Shown here: one piece after another, positions 16,272 through 24,723 of the stretch
Position numbering within the stretch: the stretch's first letter is position 1
Layout: each line of letters opens with the position of its first letter
Origin: Bacillota bacterium
GTDB taxonomy: Bacteria > Bacillota > Sulfobacillia > RBS10-35 > JAJYVN01
Assembly (NCBI GenBank): GCA_021806565.1
Contig: JAJZXK010000020.1
Location: forward strand, 1-41,639
Reading direction: 5' to 3'
DNA length: 41,639 nt
Notes under the pieces: generated by a model
Told to the model about the DNA's origin: nothing
What the model saw: the letters and a program-made list of their open reading frames with translations, nothing else
Database searches by the model: none
Position numbers and translations under genes: made by a program

Positions 16272-16745
16272 ATGGAAGGCTGCGGCAGCGATTCCCCAGG
16301 GCGCCATCAGAACGGCTTGGCATCCAACCTCGACCCAGGGCACGAACCGGATGTGCTCACCGCGGGGCAAGCCGCCATCCATGCGCCGGCGGCCATGCAC
16401 GTCGTCCCGAAACCATGGGGGCGTGAGGTCTGGTGGGCCGTCGCCGACCAGTACGTGGGCAAGCGGCTGGAGGTGACCGCCGGCCACTGCCTCAGCCTGC
16501 AATACCATCGGCGCAAGCATGAAACCCTGTACTTCCTGTCCGGTGACGTGCGCCTGCAATTGGGTGACGAGCGGCGAATCGTGGGGCCGGGCTATGTGGC
16601 GGTGGTCCCACCGGGAACGGTGCACCGCATGGAGGCCCTGACGAATGCGGTCATCTTCGAGGTGAGCACCCCGGAGTTGCAGGATGTCGTGCGGTTGGAA
16701 GACCGTTACGGCCGCGCGGCCGCGCTCAGCGCGCCCAGAAGCTGA
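16272..16745 (+). CDS. Cupin-fold protein resembling the C-terminal domain of type II mannose-6-phosphate isomerase
   Basis: 157 residues. From residue ~42 the sequence follows the cupin layout: PKPWGREVWWAV, YVGKRLEVTAGHCLSLQYHRRKHETLYFLSG (first cupin motif with metal-ligand histidines and glutamate) and PPGTVHRMEAL (second motif, histidine ligand). This single-domain form often occurs in capsule loci and is usually annotated as mannose-6-phosphate isomerase-like. It may interconvert fructose-6-P and mannose-6-P for GDP-sugar supply, or isomerise another sugar. The start is the ATG at 16272 with AGGGGGG ~7 bases upstream; the first ~40 residues are unlike the family and could be linker. It follows the initiating transferase by 55 bases on the same strand. 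Its last 20 bases overlap the end of the opposite-strand FkbM gene. Confidence 0.75.
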   Translation: MEGCGSDSPGRHQNGLASNLDPGHEPDVLTAGQAAIHAPAAMHVVPKPWGREVWWAVADQYVGKRLEVTAGHCLSLQYHRRKHETLYFLSGDVRLQLGDERRIVGPGYVAVVPPGTVHRMEALTNAVIFEVSTPELQDVVRLEDRYGRAAALSAPRS

Positions 16746-17577
16746 GGCCCATCCCACCGCCGTAGGGGTCGCGCCGCAGCACCTCTCGCAGGCCGGCGGC
16801 ACGCAGCAGGCCTGCGCAGCGCTCCAGCAGATCGTGGCTGTGGAATTCGAAGACCAGCCGCCGGGTGCGCCCCAGGGAGCGCGGCGCCCCGGTGAAGCAC
16901 TCAGCTTCCATGCCCTCGATATCTACCTTCAACAAGTCAATCACTGGAACGTTCGGCCCCAGTTCCCGCTCGACCAAAGCATCGAGCGTCTCGCAACGCA
17001 CCCAGCGCGGAAGACCGCCCCCGGCCGCCCGCACCAATGAGGCGCAGGGGGTGTCACCCGCACACGTCCACCCGGTGGCACACGCCAGACCCTGTGGTCC
17101 GTGCGGTAGCAGCAACTCCAGCTCGCCCCCCCGCTCCGCGACCGCCGACCTCACCCAGTGCACCTGCACACCCGGGTTGCGGGATTGGACATACCCCAGG
17201 TTGCGTTCTCCGAGCGCGGCGGACTCCGCCACGGGTTCGACGGCAACCAGGGTGCCGCGCCGCAGCAACGGTATCGCCCAGGCTGCAAACAAACCGAGGT
17301 TCGCCCCCACGTCCAGAACACACCACCCGGGGCGCGGCAGGAAACCTTTGTGACAGTACATGTTGGAGATGAAGATCTCGCGCGCCTCGGACACGTCACC
17401 TCCGTGCCCCATCCACAGCGGACCGGCCAGGCGTGTCTGAACGGGAACACGGTCTGAGGGCAGGGAGACGTCACCATATGCCGCCACGACCTGACGCAGC
17501 AGGCGGTCATCGGAGAGCAAAGCAGGAATACGCCACGGATAGTTGGTCAGCACACGGGCCACCGTGTGCAGGCGCAT
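16726..17577 (-). CDS. FkbM-family SAM-dependent methyltransferase
   Basis: About 283 residues. It has WCVLDVGANLGLFAAWAIPLL (SAM-binding motif I, D-x-GAN-x-G), LVAVEPVAESAALGERN (motif with the acidic ribose contact), a TLDALV segment and PVIDLLKVDIEGMEAECFTGA, the FkbM hallmark LKxDxEGxE. It closes with RRLVFEFHSHDLL. FkbM proteins methylate hydroxyl groups, often on sugars of polysaccharides or secondary metabolites, so O-methylation of the repeat unit is likely. The start chosen is the ATG at 17577, because longer frames run into the epimerase gene, whose stop is at 17616. A GGAGG lies ~18 bases upstream, which is too far, so the start is uncertain. It lies downstream of the epimerase gene on the same strand. 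Confidence 0.82.
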   Translation of the reverse strand: MRLHTVARVLTNYPWRIPALLSDDRLLRQVVAAYGDVSLPSDRVPVQTRLAGPLWMGHGGDVSEAREIFISNMYCHKGFLPRPGWCVLDVGANLGLFAAWAIPLLRRGTLVAVEPVAESAALGERNLGYVQSRNPGVQVHWVRSAVAERGGELELLLPHGPQGLACATGWTCAGDTPCASLVRAAGGGLPRWVRCETLDALVERELGPNVPVIDLLKVDIEGMEAECFTGAPRSLGRTRRLVFEFHSHDLLERCAGLLRAAGLREVLRRDPYGGGMGLSFWAR

Positions 17578-17615
17578 GCGATTCAGAGAACGTCGCCTCC
17601 ATGCTTCCGCCCGGG

Positions 17616-18557
17616 TCAGGACAAGGCCGCCGGGGCCATCTGTAAATGCGAGCGAATCTCCGCTATTCCCTGCGGCACCGTGTGCTGCGCCCGCCAGTTC
17701 AGCACTTCGGCCACCCGGCGGAAGTGCACTCGGTAGCTGCGCCGGTCCGCCACACCCGGCGGACAATCGATAAGCGCCGCAGGCACTGCCTCCCGGACTA
17801 ATGTGGCAAGGTCCTTGATGCGATAGATCTCGGCTTCGTGCCCCACATTGAAAATCCTGGCCAAAAGCAGGTCGCGCGGGGCCTCCAAGGCGTAGGCAAA
17901 GGCGTTCGCGGCGTCCCACACATGCAGGAACGGCCGCCACTGCATGCCGCCGCCGAGCACTCGGACACGCCCGCGTAGACAGGCGTCCCGGGTCATCGCG
18001 TTCACGACCAAGTCCCACCGCATACACGGTGAGGGGCCGAACAGCGTCGCCTGGCGCAGGTGCGCCACCGCGAGGTCTGTTCCGGCCGCCACATCGATCG
18101 CGGCTTCCGCCTGCAGCTTCAAACGCCCATACAATGACAGAGGCTTGGGATCATCGTCCTCTCCCATAGCCTCTCCGTCGGTGCATCCATACACCGAACA
18201 GGAGGAGGCGTTGATCAGCCGCGAGCAACCGGCAGCCCGCGCCAGGGCGGTCAACTCCGCGGCCGCTCGCACGTTCACCCTCCTGGCCAACTCCGGATCG
18301 CGCTCGCAGGAGCGGTCGTTGGCCAACCCGGCGAGGTGGACGACGGCATCGCAGCCCTGGAGCGCCGAGCGCACCAATGCCCGATCCTCGACGGAGCCCG
18401 CCCAGAGTTCAATGCGCCGACCCTGCAGCCGCGGGCGGATCAGATTCCTGCCACAGGAGAGGTTGTCCAGGCAACGCACGTGATGGCCCCGCTCCAGCAG
18501 TTCCTGCGCCAGCACCGTTCCCACGTATCCAGCCCCGCCAGTGACCAACACCTGCAT
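17616..18557 (-). CDS. NAD-dependent epimerase/dehydratase (extended SDR)
   Basis: 313 residues. It starts with VLVTGGAGYVGTVLAQELLERGH (TGGxGxxG NAD-binding motif) and CLDNLS. Further on are DAVVHLAGLANDRS, the serine region NASSCSVYG, and YGRLK (Y-x3-K catalytic pair), followed by LRQATLFGPS and RPFLHVWDAANAF. This is the usual architecture of nucleotide-sugar 4-epimerases and 4,6-dehydratases, acting in the cytosol on UDP-, GDP- or dTDP-sugars. It is somewhat shorter than typical UDP-glucose 4-epimerases. The ATG at 18557 has GGGGGGTGG upstream. The next gene (FkbM methyltransferase) starts 39 bases after its stop, so the two probably make and decorate one sugar. Substrate cannot be assigned. 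Confidence 0.88.
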   Translation of the reverse strand: MQVLVTGGAGYVGTVLAQELLERGHHVRCLDNLSCGRNLIRPRLQGRRIELWAGSVEDRALVRSALQGCDAVVHLAGLANDRSCERDPELARRVNVRAAAELTALARAAGCSRLINASSCSVYGCTDGEAMGEDDDPKPLSLYGRLKLQAEAAIDVAAGTDLAVAHLRQATLFGPSPCMRWDLVVNAMTRDACLRGRVRVLGGGMQWRPFLHVWDAANAFAYALEAPRDLLLARIFNVGHEAEIYRIKDLATLVREAVPAALIDCPPGVADRRSYRVHFRRVAEVLNWRAQHTVPQGIAEIRSHLQMAPAALS

Positions 18558-18689
18558 GCCAGACCACCCCCCAACGCGACGGCCACAGCCCTCTCAACCG
18601 CTCCTTCCCATTTCGACAGCATGTGCCGGTGGAAACTCTTGACGAACAGAGCAAAGCGCGGTGTGACGAAAGCCGACAGGAAGTCCGAC

Positions 18690-19439
18690 CTACTCAGATC
18701 GATGGGCGCGCCGACGCTTTTGCCGATACATGGCCTGGTCGGCCCGGCCGACCAGCGCCGAGATCCCTTCTCCGACACGCCATTGCGCCACACCGGCCGA
18801 AAAGGCCACCTCTGGCACCACGGCACGCAGACGATCGACAGCGGCCCTTGCCCCAGCCGCATCGGTTCCTGGGAGGATGGCCACGAACTCGTCGCCACCC
18901 CAACGCACCATCAGATCGCCCGCGCGTCGCGCCCGGACGACCGCCCGCCCGAAAAGCCTCAACATCCGATCGCCGCCAGCGTGTCCGAGGTGATCATTGA
19001 CGGCCTTGAACCCGTCCAAGTCAAGGAAGACGACGGACAGGGGCAAGCCGGTGCGCCGGGCCACCGCGATCCGCGAGCGCAGCACGCGCTCACCAACCCC
19101 GCGAGGAGGCAATCCCGTTACACTATCGCGATGCCACCGACCCGGAAGGCGCAGCACCGTTGGCCGGCCATAGCGTCGCGTGAGCGATCGCATCAGCGCA
19201 CCTACGCAGCGGCAGACCTCTTCGGCGCCGACTCCGTAGCGGTGCTCGATGTCGTGCAGGCTCGCACCACGCTCCAGCAGGCGCAGCACCTGGCGCTCCC
19301 GACGGGTGCTGCGCCTGCTGGAGGCGACCCTCCGCAGCCCCATCGCAGCAGGCCCGCCGTGCCGCCGTCGTGCGGGTTCCGTGCATTGCTCCCGCACGGA
19401 GGCCGAACCGTCCGTCGGCGACTGCAGCCCGTCCGACAT
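18690..19439 (-). CDS. HTH-GGDEF protein, probable active diguanylate cyclase
   Basis: About 249 residues. After a ~45-residue polar leader, residues ~45-92 form a LuxR-like helix-turn-helix (TRRERQVLRLLERGASLHDIEHRYGV is in this region). The GGDEF domain follows: DSVTGLPPR, LSVVFLDLDGFKAVNDHLGH (Mg/GTP-binding loop), and RAGD-LMVRW-GGDEF, meaning an intact catalytic GGDEF motif and an intact RxxD inhibitory site five residues before it. The end has FSAGVAQWRVGEG and GRADQAMYRQK, the standard C-terminal helix. It should condense two GTP into c-di-GMP with product inhibition. A DNA-binding N-terminus on a cyclase is unusual. The same architecture, with a dead active site, occurs at 7205-7855. 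The start chosen is the ATG at 19439; GGAGGGG lies 11 bases upstream, slightly far, and a GTG at 19448 is the alternative. Confidence 0.82.
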   Translation of the reverse strand: MSDGLQSPTDGSASVREQCTEPARRRHGGPAAMGLRRVASSRRSTRRERQVLRLLERGASLHDIEHRYGVGAEEVCRCVGALMRSLTRRYGRPTVLRLPGRWHRDSVTGLPPRGVGERVLRSRIAVARRTGLPLSVVFLDLDGFKAVNDHLGHAGGDRMLRLFGRAVVRARRAGDLMVRWGGDEFVAILPGTDAAGARAAVDRLRAVVPEVAFSAGVAQWRVGEGISALVGRADQAMYRQKRRRAHRSE

Positions 19440-19782
19440 TCCCTGCACCGCCCCTCCTGCCGTCGAACCCCACGGCGGCCCCGATCCCGCCAGCGGCTAC
19501 CACGGACGAGACGTGTCAACAGGCTACGGTGTTCGACCCCCAACGCCAGTGCCATCCAGAGTCTCACATCGGCTCTGGGAGTTGGGGTCGAATGATGGAA
19601 CGACGCCGCGCCTCACGGCCGTGCGGGGAGCAAAGAGGAGTGACCGCAACATACTGCACTCGGCAGAGCGGCTCCGGCGCAGGAATCGACGACGACCCTG
19701 ACGTAGCGACCGCCTGGGGGTATTGGTCATGCCTCGCCGCGGCGCCACATCCGCATCCCTTTCTCCGCGCAAGGAACCCGCT
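19440..19782. promoter_or_regulatory. Divergent intergenic region between the HTH-GGDEF gene and the helicase-associated gene
   Basis: About 340 bases with no supported gene. On the minus strand a perfect TTGACA hexamer lies at 19519-19514 (TGTCAA on the plus strand), about 75 bases before the GGDEF start. A clear -10 box at 16-18 bases is not visible, the best being GTAGCC at 13 bases. The rightward gene is served by AAGGA just before its ATG at 19783. I see no hairpin or repeat of note. Confidence 0.3.
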
Positions 19783-21532
19783 ATGGATCTTCCCGACCCC
19801 CCGGCGCAAGTGCTTATGCAGCAGTGGTTGACGGAACTGATGCGTGGGGGCGGCGCCACCCGGATGGGCGCGACGGCCTACGAGTTGGACCGCGCTTCCG
19901 GCGGCGGCGGCTGGCAAAGCCCGGAAGAGCGAGCCGCGGTGAGGAAGGCATGCGCGTCCCTGCGAGCGGCGGGCTGGGTCGGTCAGGATAGCGTCGGCTG
20001 GCACGGGGAAGCGATCCGCATCACGCCGGCCGCCCGCCAAGCACTGCCGGCATTCCTGCACAGCCGCTGGTCCGCCGAAGGCATCCGTGTCCGCGATGCC
20101 AAGATCGTCGAAGAGATTCCTCCGATCGAAGTGGTCACCGCCTTTGCACGCTTCCTCGGCAAGGCTGACGGGGTACCACTTGCCGCCGGTGGCAGGCCGC
20201 CCATCCGCGCGCAGGACACCCTGCATCGCCTACTGCCGGTCAGCCGCCTGGACGAGCACTGGGCTCGGCCGCGGCCGGCGGACTCCATCGAGCGGTTGCT
20301 GTGGGCCGCCAAGCCCTGGCCGGCTATCAACAGCGCGTCGCCCCCTTTGCGGCCATCGCCGCCTTCCTGCGGCTCTTGGAGTCCGGCTCGACGTGGTCAC
20401 TGGGCGATTTGGACGCCTGGCAGGCCGCGCCGGTGCCGCACCAGTGGAAGGACATGCTCGACGCATGGCCGCCTCCGACATCGGCCCGATCGCGCTGTCT
20501 GCGGCGGCCGACGCCTGGGTCTCACCGGAACGCCTGGCCAACTGGGCGGCGCGCCTCCACCCCTGGGCCGGGGTGTTCGCGGCGTTTCTCGCCGTCGTGG
20601 TCGCGGCCGGCGCCGTGGGACTCGGCGCAGCCAGCCTCGGGCAGGACGGCGACACTCCGGTCTTCCGGCTGACGACCGCCGGGAGCTCCCTGCTGTCCGG
20701 CATCGAGCCGCTGATCCCCGAGCCCAAGGATGCGGCCTCCCGGCGGGTCTTGGCGGACTTCACCTTCCTGCAGCCCGCCGATTGCCCACCGGCGGACGCC
20801 GCCTACCTGGGCCGGTTCGCCGAGGTCGAGCGGGTCGAGCGGATGGTCAGCGGCCGCCTCACACAGCGGTCCTGGAACGCCGCCCTTGCGAGCGGGGTGG
20901 GCCCCGAGGACGCGATCGCCTTCCCGCGTTCGGCAAGCGGCGACACACTGCCCCAGAACGTCGCCTACACGCTTGAACATGATTGGTCGGGCAGCGGCCG
21001 CGCGGCGAACCTGGCACCGATCCTCCTCCTGCGTCTGCCGAACGCCGAGGTCGCGGCCCGCGCCGAAGCCCACCGCGCTCTGCGTCAACTGCGGCTTGAG
21101 GTCCTCACTCCCACTCTGTGGGCCATGCCGCTCGAACGCGAAGCGGCGGTGCGCAGGGCCCTGACCGCGGCGGGCCTGCGGGACACCAACACGGGCACCC
21201 CCGAGACCGCCTCCGCCGACACCGCACCCTTTCGACTCGAATGTCCGGGTCCGTTCGGATCCCCCGACCGATCACATCCGGCACAAACCACGCCCGCATC
21301 CGTCGTGCGCATGCCACCCCAAGCGCTGTATCGGCGGCTGAGGTTGGCGTCCCAGGACGGCGACTCCGTCTGGGTCGACCTCGCCGAGGAGGGTATCGTC
21401 CTCTTCCAACCACTCTTGGTGACACGCCGCTCCGTAATCGGACAGTACAGCGGCTGCGGCGAAAGCCACACTCTACCGCTGAACGCGGTGCGCGGCCTGC
21501 TGGACGGAGAGGCCATCGCCGAACGCTCCTGA
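19783..21532 (+). pseudogene. Helicase-associated (XPB/Ssl2 N-terminal-like) protein gene with two frameshifts
   Basis: The reading runs through three frames. Frame 1 starts at the ATG at 19783 (AAGGA 8 bases upstream) and is protein-like to about 20300. A second frame continues from about 20301 to 20465 (GYQQRVAPFAAIAAFLRLL ... PHQWKDMLDAW). A third frame runs from about 20465 to the stop at 21532. Both changes equal the loss of one base. In the last part, FAEVERVERMVSGRLTQRSW followed by GDTLPQNVAYTLEHDW matches the pattern of the helicase XPB/Ssl2 N-terminal-like domain found in large bacterial helicase-associated proteins. The intact product would be ~580 residues; such proteins are thought to act with XPB-type DNA helicases, but none is encoded here. 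Either the gene is decayed or the sequence has two single-base errors. Conserved protein-like sequence in every segment favours recent damage or error over old decay. Confidence 0.7.
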
Positions 21533-21655
21533 CGACGGCCCGCGGTCCGAGTGGCCCCCGGCGGCCGACCGAATGGCGGTTGCCCGCCCCACCATCGCGA
21601 CCTTACGGTGCTAACGGTCGCCCGACTCGGTCGGCCCGGTGTGGGGGGATGCACG

Positions 21656-22798
21656 GTGCGTCTGGTGGTGGCGACAAGCTGGGACGACAACCTGCTGCGC
21701 GGGTTGCGCGGCCTGCCCGTTCAGGCGGTCTTCGGCAAACTGCAGCGCGATCTGGTGGGTGGCGGCCGTCCGGCGGCCGTCCTGCCGCCAGTGGACTGGG
21801 ACGCCATGGCCCGCCATATCGGCCTGGCGCACGAGTTCAGTCTGCGCTTCCTCTACTTGTGGAACGCCGCCAGCCTCGGAGACGCGGAATACGACGCCGC
21901 GTACGTGGCCGCGATGGAACAGCAGTTGCGAGAGCTGGTCGCCATCGGGGTCGACGGCCTCGTCGTCGCAATGCCATGGATGATCCCGCTGGCCAAGGGG
22001 ATCGCGCCAGACCTGGAGGTCTCTGTCTCCTCCATGATCAATGTGGTCAGCCCGCGGGAGGCCCGCCAGTTCCAGGCGATGGGGGCCGACACGATCATCA
22101 TCCACCACTCCGCCAACCGCGACTTCCGCCTGTTGGAGGAGATCCGCGCCTCGGTAGACTGCGACGTCGAGTTGATCCTCAACAACAGTTGCGTCTATCA
22201 GTGCCCGTACGCCTCCTGCCACCACGTCTCGCCAGCCTTCCACTCACGGGCCGGAAGCGCAAACGTCATGGAGTATGAGCTCTTTTGGTGCGCCGGCCGC
22301 TACGCGCTCGACCGGGGCGAGATCATTCGTGCCCGCTGGATCCGGCCGGAAGACCTCGCCTTCTATGAGAGCCGCGGGTACGACCGTTTCAAGATCGCCG
22401 GCCGTGGGCGCGACACCGAGTGGCTACTGCGGGCCGCCCAGGCGTACGCGTCGCGCAGCTATCCCGGCGACCTCACCGACATCATCAGCATGTCGCAACA
22501 CGCCCCACTGCGCGTGGCGCGACAGCGGGCGCAAGAGCACAACCCCAATGCGGCCGACTGGGTCGACATCGCCGACTCCCTGGAGCCGATCGGCCGACTC
22601 GCCCTCGACAATCGTGCCATCCCCACCGACTTCCTGGACTTCTTCACGCGGCACGACTGCAACACCCTGTCCTGCCGAGCCTGCGGCTATTGCGCCCAGG
22701 TGGCATCCCGCTCGGTGCGGGGGGTCAGCGGCCACGACCGCGACGGCGCCCCGACCATGCCAACCGCCCGCATGTTCGGCGACCTGCGCATGGGCTGA
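21656..22798 (+). CDS. Peptidase U32-family protein with two cysteine clusters
   Basis: About 380 residues with a TIM-barrel-like pattern of alternating hydrophobic strands: LVVAMPWMIPLA, VSVSSMINVVSPREARQF, ADTIIIHHSANRDF, VELILNNSCVYQCPY. The NNSCVYQCPY-x-x-CHH segment, with Cys ~179, 183 and 188 and a further Cys at ~212, resembles the Fe-S site of the U32 family (RlhA, TrhP, UbiU/UbiV), which despite its name mostly does RNA or quinone hydroxylation. A second cluster, Cys ~335, 340, 343 and 346 (C-x4-C-x2-C-x2-C), lies near the C-terminus. The exact function is open. The start chosen is the GTG at 21656 with GGGGGGA ~7 bases upstream; the frame extends 35 codons further but that part is unlike protein. 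It lies 123 bases after the frameshifted helicase-associated gene. Confidence 0.7.
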   Translation: MRLVVATSWDDNLLRGLRGLPVQAVFGKLQRDLVGGGRPAAVLPPVDWDAMARHIGLAHEFSLRFLYLWNAASLGDAEYDAAYVAAMEQQLRELVAIGVDGLVVAMPWMIPLAKGIAPDLEVSVSSMINVVSPREARQFQAMGADTIIIHHSANRDFRLLEEIRASVDCDVELILNNSCVYQCPYASCHHVSPAFHSRAGSANVMEYELFWCAGRYALDRGEIIRARWIRPEDLAFYESRGYDRFKIAGRGRDTEWLLRAAQAYASRSYPGDLTDIISMSQHAPLRVARQRAQEHNPNAADWVDIADSLEPIGRLALDNRAIPTDFLDFFTRHDCNTLSCRACGYCAQVASRSVRGVSGHDRDGAPTMPTARMFGDLRMG

Positions 22799-23631
22799 AT
22801 GAAGCGCCCACCCGGGCCACCCAGATCGGCCCCGCTGCGCCCGGAGCCTGTCGAACGGCCTCGGGCATGTCCCCCAAGTGCGCCGCACTCGGACGGCCCG
22901 TCGCCACCGGGTCACCGTGCCTCGCGGAGTGTGGTGGAGGGAGCGGAGGCAACCCGCGCAGCAGTCGCCGACCGCCAATCCGCGCGGGGCCTTGATGCCC
23001 TGCAATCCATCGCTGACGGTACGCCGCCTCAGACCAACCTCCGTGCGACCGACCCGGCACATGGTCAAGGGCTGACCAACGTAGGGACACGTCCTGACCG
23101 TCCCGCTGGAAGGCAACTGCGGACGTTCCCGCATCTCCGTGGGTCGCGCACCGCCAAAAAGCGCAGTCCAATACCTTGTGATCGGGCGCGGCGGAAGGTG
23201 GATAAGAAACCACCCCGATGGTCGCCCCGCCACGGTACGAGGCGGACCGAGCATCGCATGGTCGCCGTCCGACCTCCACGCCAGCACCGTCTCAATGTCT
23301 CAAGAGACCCTCACGGGCAATCCATCACGCCCCCCTTCCAATCGCCGCCCCGTCCTTGCACCCGTCCATGAAGCGGCAGGGCCGCATTCGACATCCAACC
23401 AGACCACTCCACCCCGGGGGCTCCATCACGTCGCACGCGGCGCTGCAGGAGGGGCTGAAGGCATCTGGAAAGGGCCGACCGAGGAAAACTGTCCTTCCAG
23501 TCATACCTAACCGTTGATTCACAGTGATTTGACATCCACAGAGTGTCGAGTCGCTTCTATTTGACACTGACACCACCCCACCATCACGCCACGGGCCGAG
23601 GGCGACCCAAGGGTCCTGCGCGAGGGGTGGG
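22799..23631. other. Gene-poor region of about 830 bases
   Basis: Open frames here on both strands have the arginine/proline-rich composition of antisense or chance frames in GC-rich DNA, and I recognise none. The last ~120 bases (from about 23500) are AT-richer and contain TTGACA twice. I see no tRNA-like cloverleaf, no repeat array and no strong hairpin. It may be former coding DNA that has lost its frame. Confidence 0.4.
23529..23566 (+). promoter_or_regulatory. Pair of TTGACA direct repeats upstream of the phosphotransferase gene
   Basis: TTGACA occurs at 23529-23534 and again at 23561-23566, 32 bases apart (about three helical turns). TTCTAT at 23555-23560 could be a -10 for the first copy, but at 20 bases. 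The location, 65-100 bases before the next start codon, suits a promoter or operator. No repeat beyond the hexamer is shared. Confidence 0.3.
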
Positions 23632-24657
23632 ATGCGAATGGAAGTCGGCTTCGGTCTGGTGCATGGGAAGCGGGTGATCGTGCGAGAGGGGAGCGTTGAG
23701 GATCTCCCTGAAGTCAGCGCAAGACGGTGGTGGCGCATGCTCAGCATCGCGGATGCCGGCCGCTTCCTCCACCAGCGCTACGGCTCGCGGGCCGGAGGCG
23801 TGGAGGCCCTTGGCGCGGGTGCGTGGTCGGTCGCATACGCCTTCACCCTGGACGGACGGGACGCCGTCGCCCGCTTCGGCCAGTATGGCGATGACTTCGC
23901 CAAGGACCGGCGCATGGGCGCCTGCGCCTCCCCCCGTCTGCCCATCCCCAGGGTCCTAGACTCGGGTGAGGCCCCCGGCGGCCACTTCGCCGTGTCCGAG
24001 CGCGTGCACGGCATTCCCATCGACGACCTCGATGGTGCCAGGATGCGCGCCGTGCTGCCGTCGCTGTTCCGCGCCCTGGACGCGCTGGCCGAGATCGACG
24101 TGTCCGCCCGGCGCGGTTTCGGTTCCTGGGGGCCCGACGGTGACGCGGACACCCCGGACTGGCCCTCCGCCCTGTGCCGCTTCGCGGGGAACCGCCTGAG
24201 CGGCTGGCGGGCCAGGCTCGAGGCCTCGCCGATCGGTACGGGGCCGATGGAGATCGCCGCCGCCAGACTCCAGGAACTGACCCGCGACCTCCCGGAGGTC
24301 CGGCACGTGATCCACGGCGACCTGCTCCACTGGAACGTCTTCGCGGACGGCCCGAGCATCAGCGGCCTGATCGACTGGGGCAACAGCCTCTACGGGGACG
24401 CCCTCTACGACGCCGCATGGTTGATCTTCTGGTGGCCCTGGTACCCGCAGTGGGCGGAGATCGACATCCGCGCGGAGTTCGAGCGCCACTGGGCAGACCG
24501 CGGCGCAGTCCCGCCCCAACGTGAGTTGCGGCTGCTCTGCTACCAATTGCGCATCGGGCTCGAACACATCGCCTACAACGCCTGGACGGGCAACGAGCCA
24601 CACCTGCGCCGCTGCGCACAGCAAACCCTTGAGCTGGCCATGGACGCACCCCGCTGA
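23632..24657 (+). CDS. Aminoglycoside-phosphotransferase-fold kinase (APH/HPH-like)
   Basis: 341 residues from the ATG at 23632. The N-lobe has LGAGAWSVAYAFTLDGRDAVARF, the strand-loop-strand with a nucleotide-contact glycine region, and HFAVSERVHGIPI as hinge. The C-lobe has the Brenner motif VIHGDLLHWNVFADG (~226-240; catalytic Asp ~230) and LIDWGNSLYGD (~246-256), which replaces DFG and binds Mg. The tail has the helical LCYQLRIGLEHIAYNAWTG. The overall order resembles hygromycin-B 4-O-kinases and similar phosphotransferases. It may inactivate an aminocyclitol antibiotic, or phosphorylate a metabolite; resistance is not proven. The first ~35 residues look unlike the family, so the ATG at 23737 (306 residues) is a serious alternative start. 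Its 3' end faces a broken gene across a strong hairpin. Confidence 0.8.
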   Translation: MRMEVGFGLVHGKRVIVREGSVEDLPEVSARRWWRMLSIADAGRFLHQRYGSRAGGVEALGAGAWSVAYAFTLDGRDAVARFGQYGDDFAKDRRMGACASPRLPIPRVLDSGEAPGGHFAVSERVHGIPIDDLDGARMRAVLPSLFRALDALAEIDVSARRGFGSWGPDGDADTPDWPSALCRFAGNRLSGWRARLEASPIGTGPMEIAAARLQELTRDLPEVRHVIHGDLLHWNVFADGPSISGLIDWGNSLYGDALYDAAWLIFWWPWYPQWAEIDIRAEFERHWADRGAVPPQRELRLLCYQLRIGLEHIAYNAWTGNEPHLRRCAQQTLELAMDAPR

Positions 24658-24670
24658 CCAGTCGGCCGGA

Positions 24671-24708
24671 CCGCGTCCCGCCCGAACGCCACCCCGGGCG
24701 GGACGCGG
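24671..24708. terminator. Perfect 14-bp GC-rich hairpin between convergent genes
   Basis: CCGCGTCCCGCCCG (24671-24684) and CGGGCGGGACGCGG (24695-24708) are exact reverse complements around a 10-base loop. It begins 14 bases after the phosphotransferase stop and lies just before the 3' end of the leftward broken gene at 24724. There is no T-run on either strand, so it would act as a T-less, possibly bidirectional terminator, as is common in GC-rich genomes. Confidence 0.6.
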
Positions 24709-24723
24709 CAGGTGCACCGACGC

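Noticed and set aside
18336-19595. Plus-strand open frame of 419 codons across the epimerase start and the GGDEF gene
   Set aside because: Overlaps two genes with clear motifs on the other strand and has no protein-like pattern.
22424-23287. Minus-strand open frame of 287 codons in the gene-poor region
   Set aside because: Half overlaps the U32 gene on the other strand; low-complexity Arg/Gly content, no ribosome-binding site and no recognised domain.
23281-23310. GTCTC-AA-GAGAC short hairpin
   Set aside because: Five-base stem with a two-base loop is expected by chance and has no supporting context.
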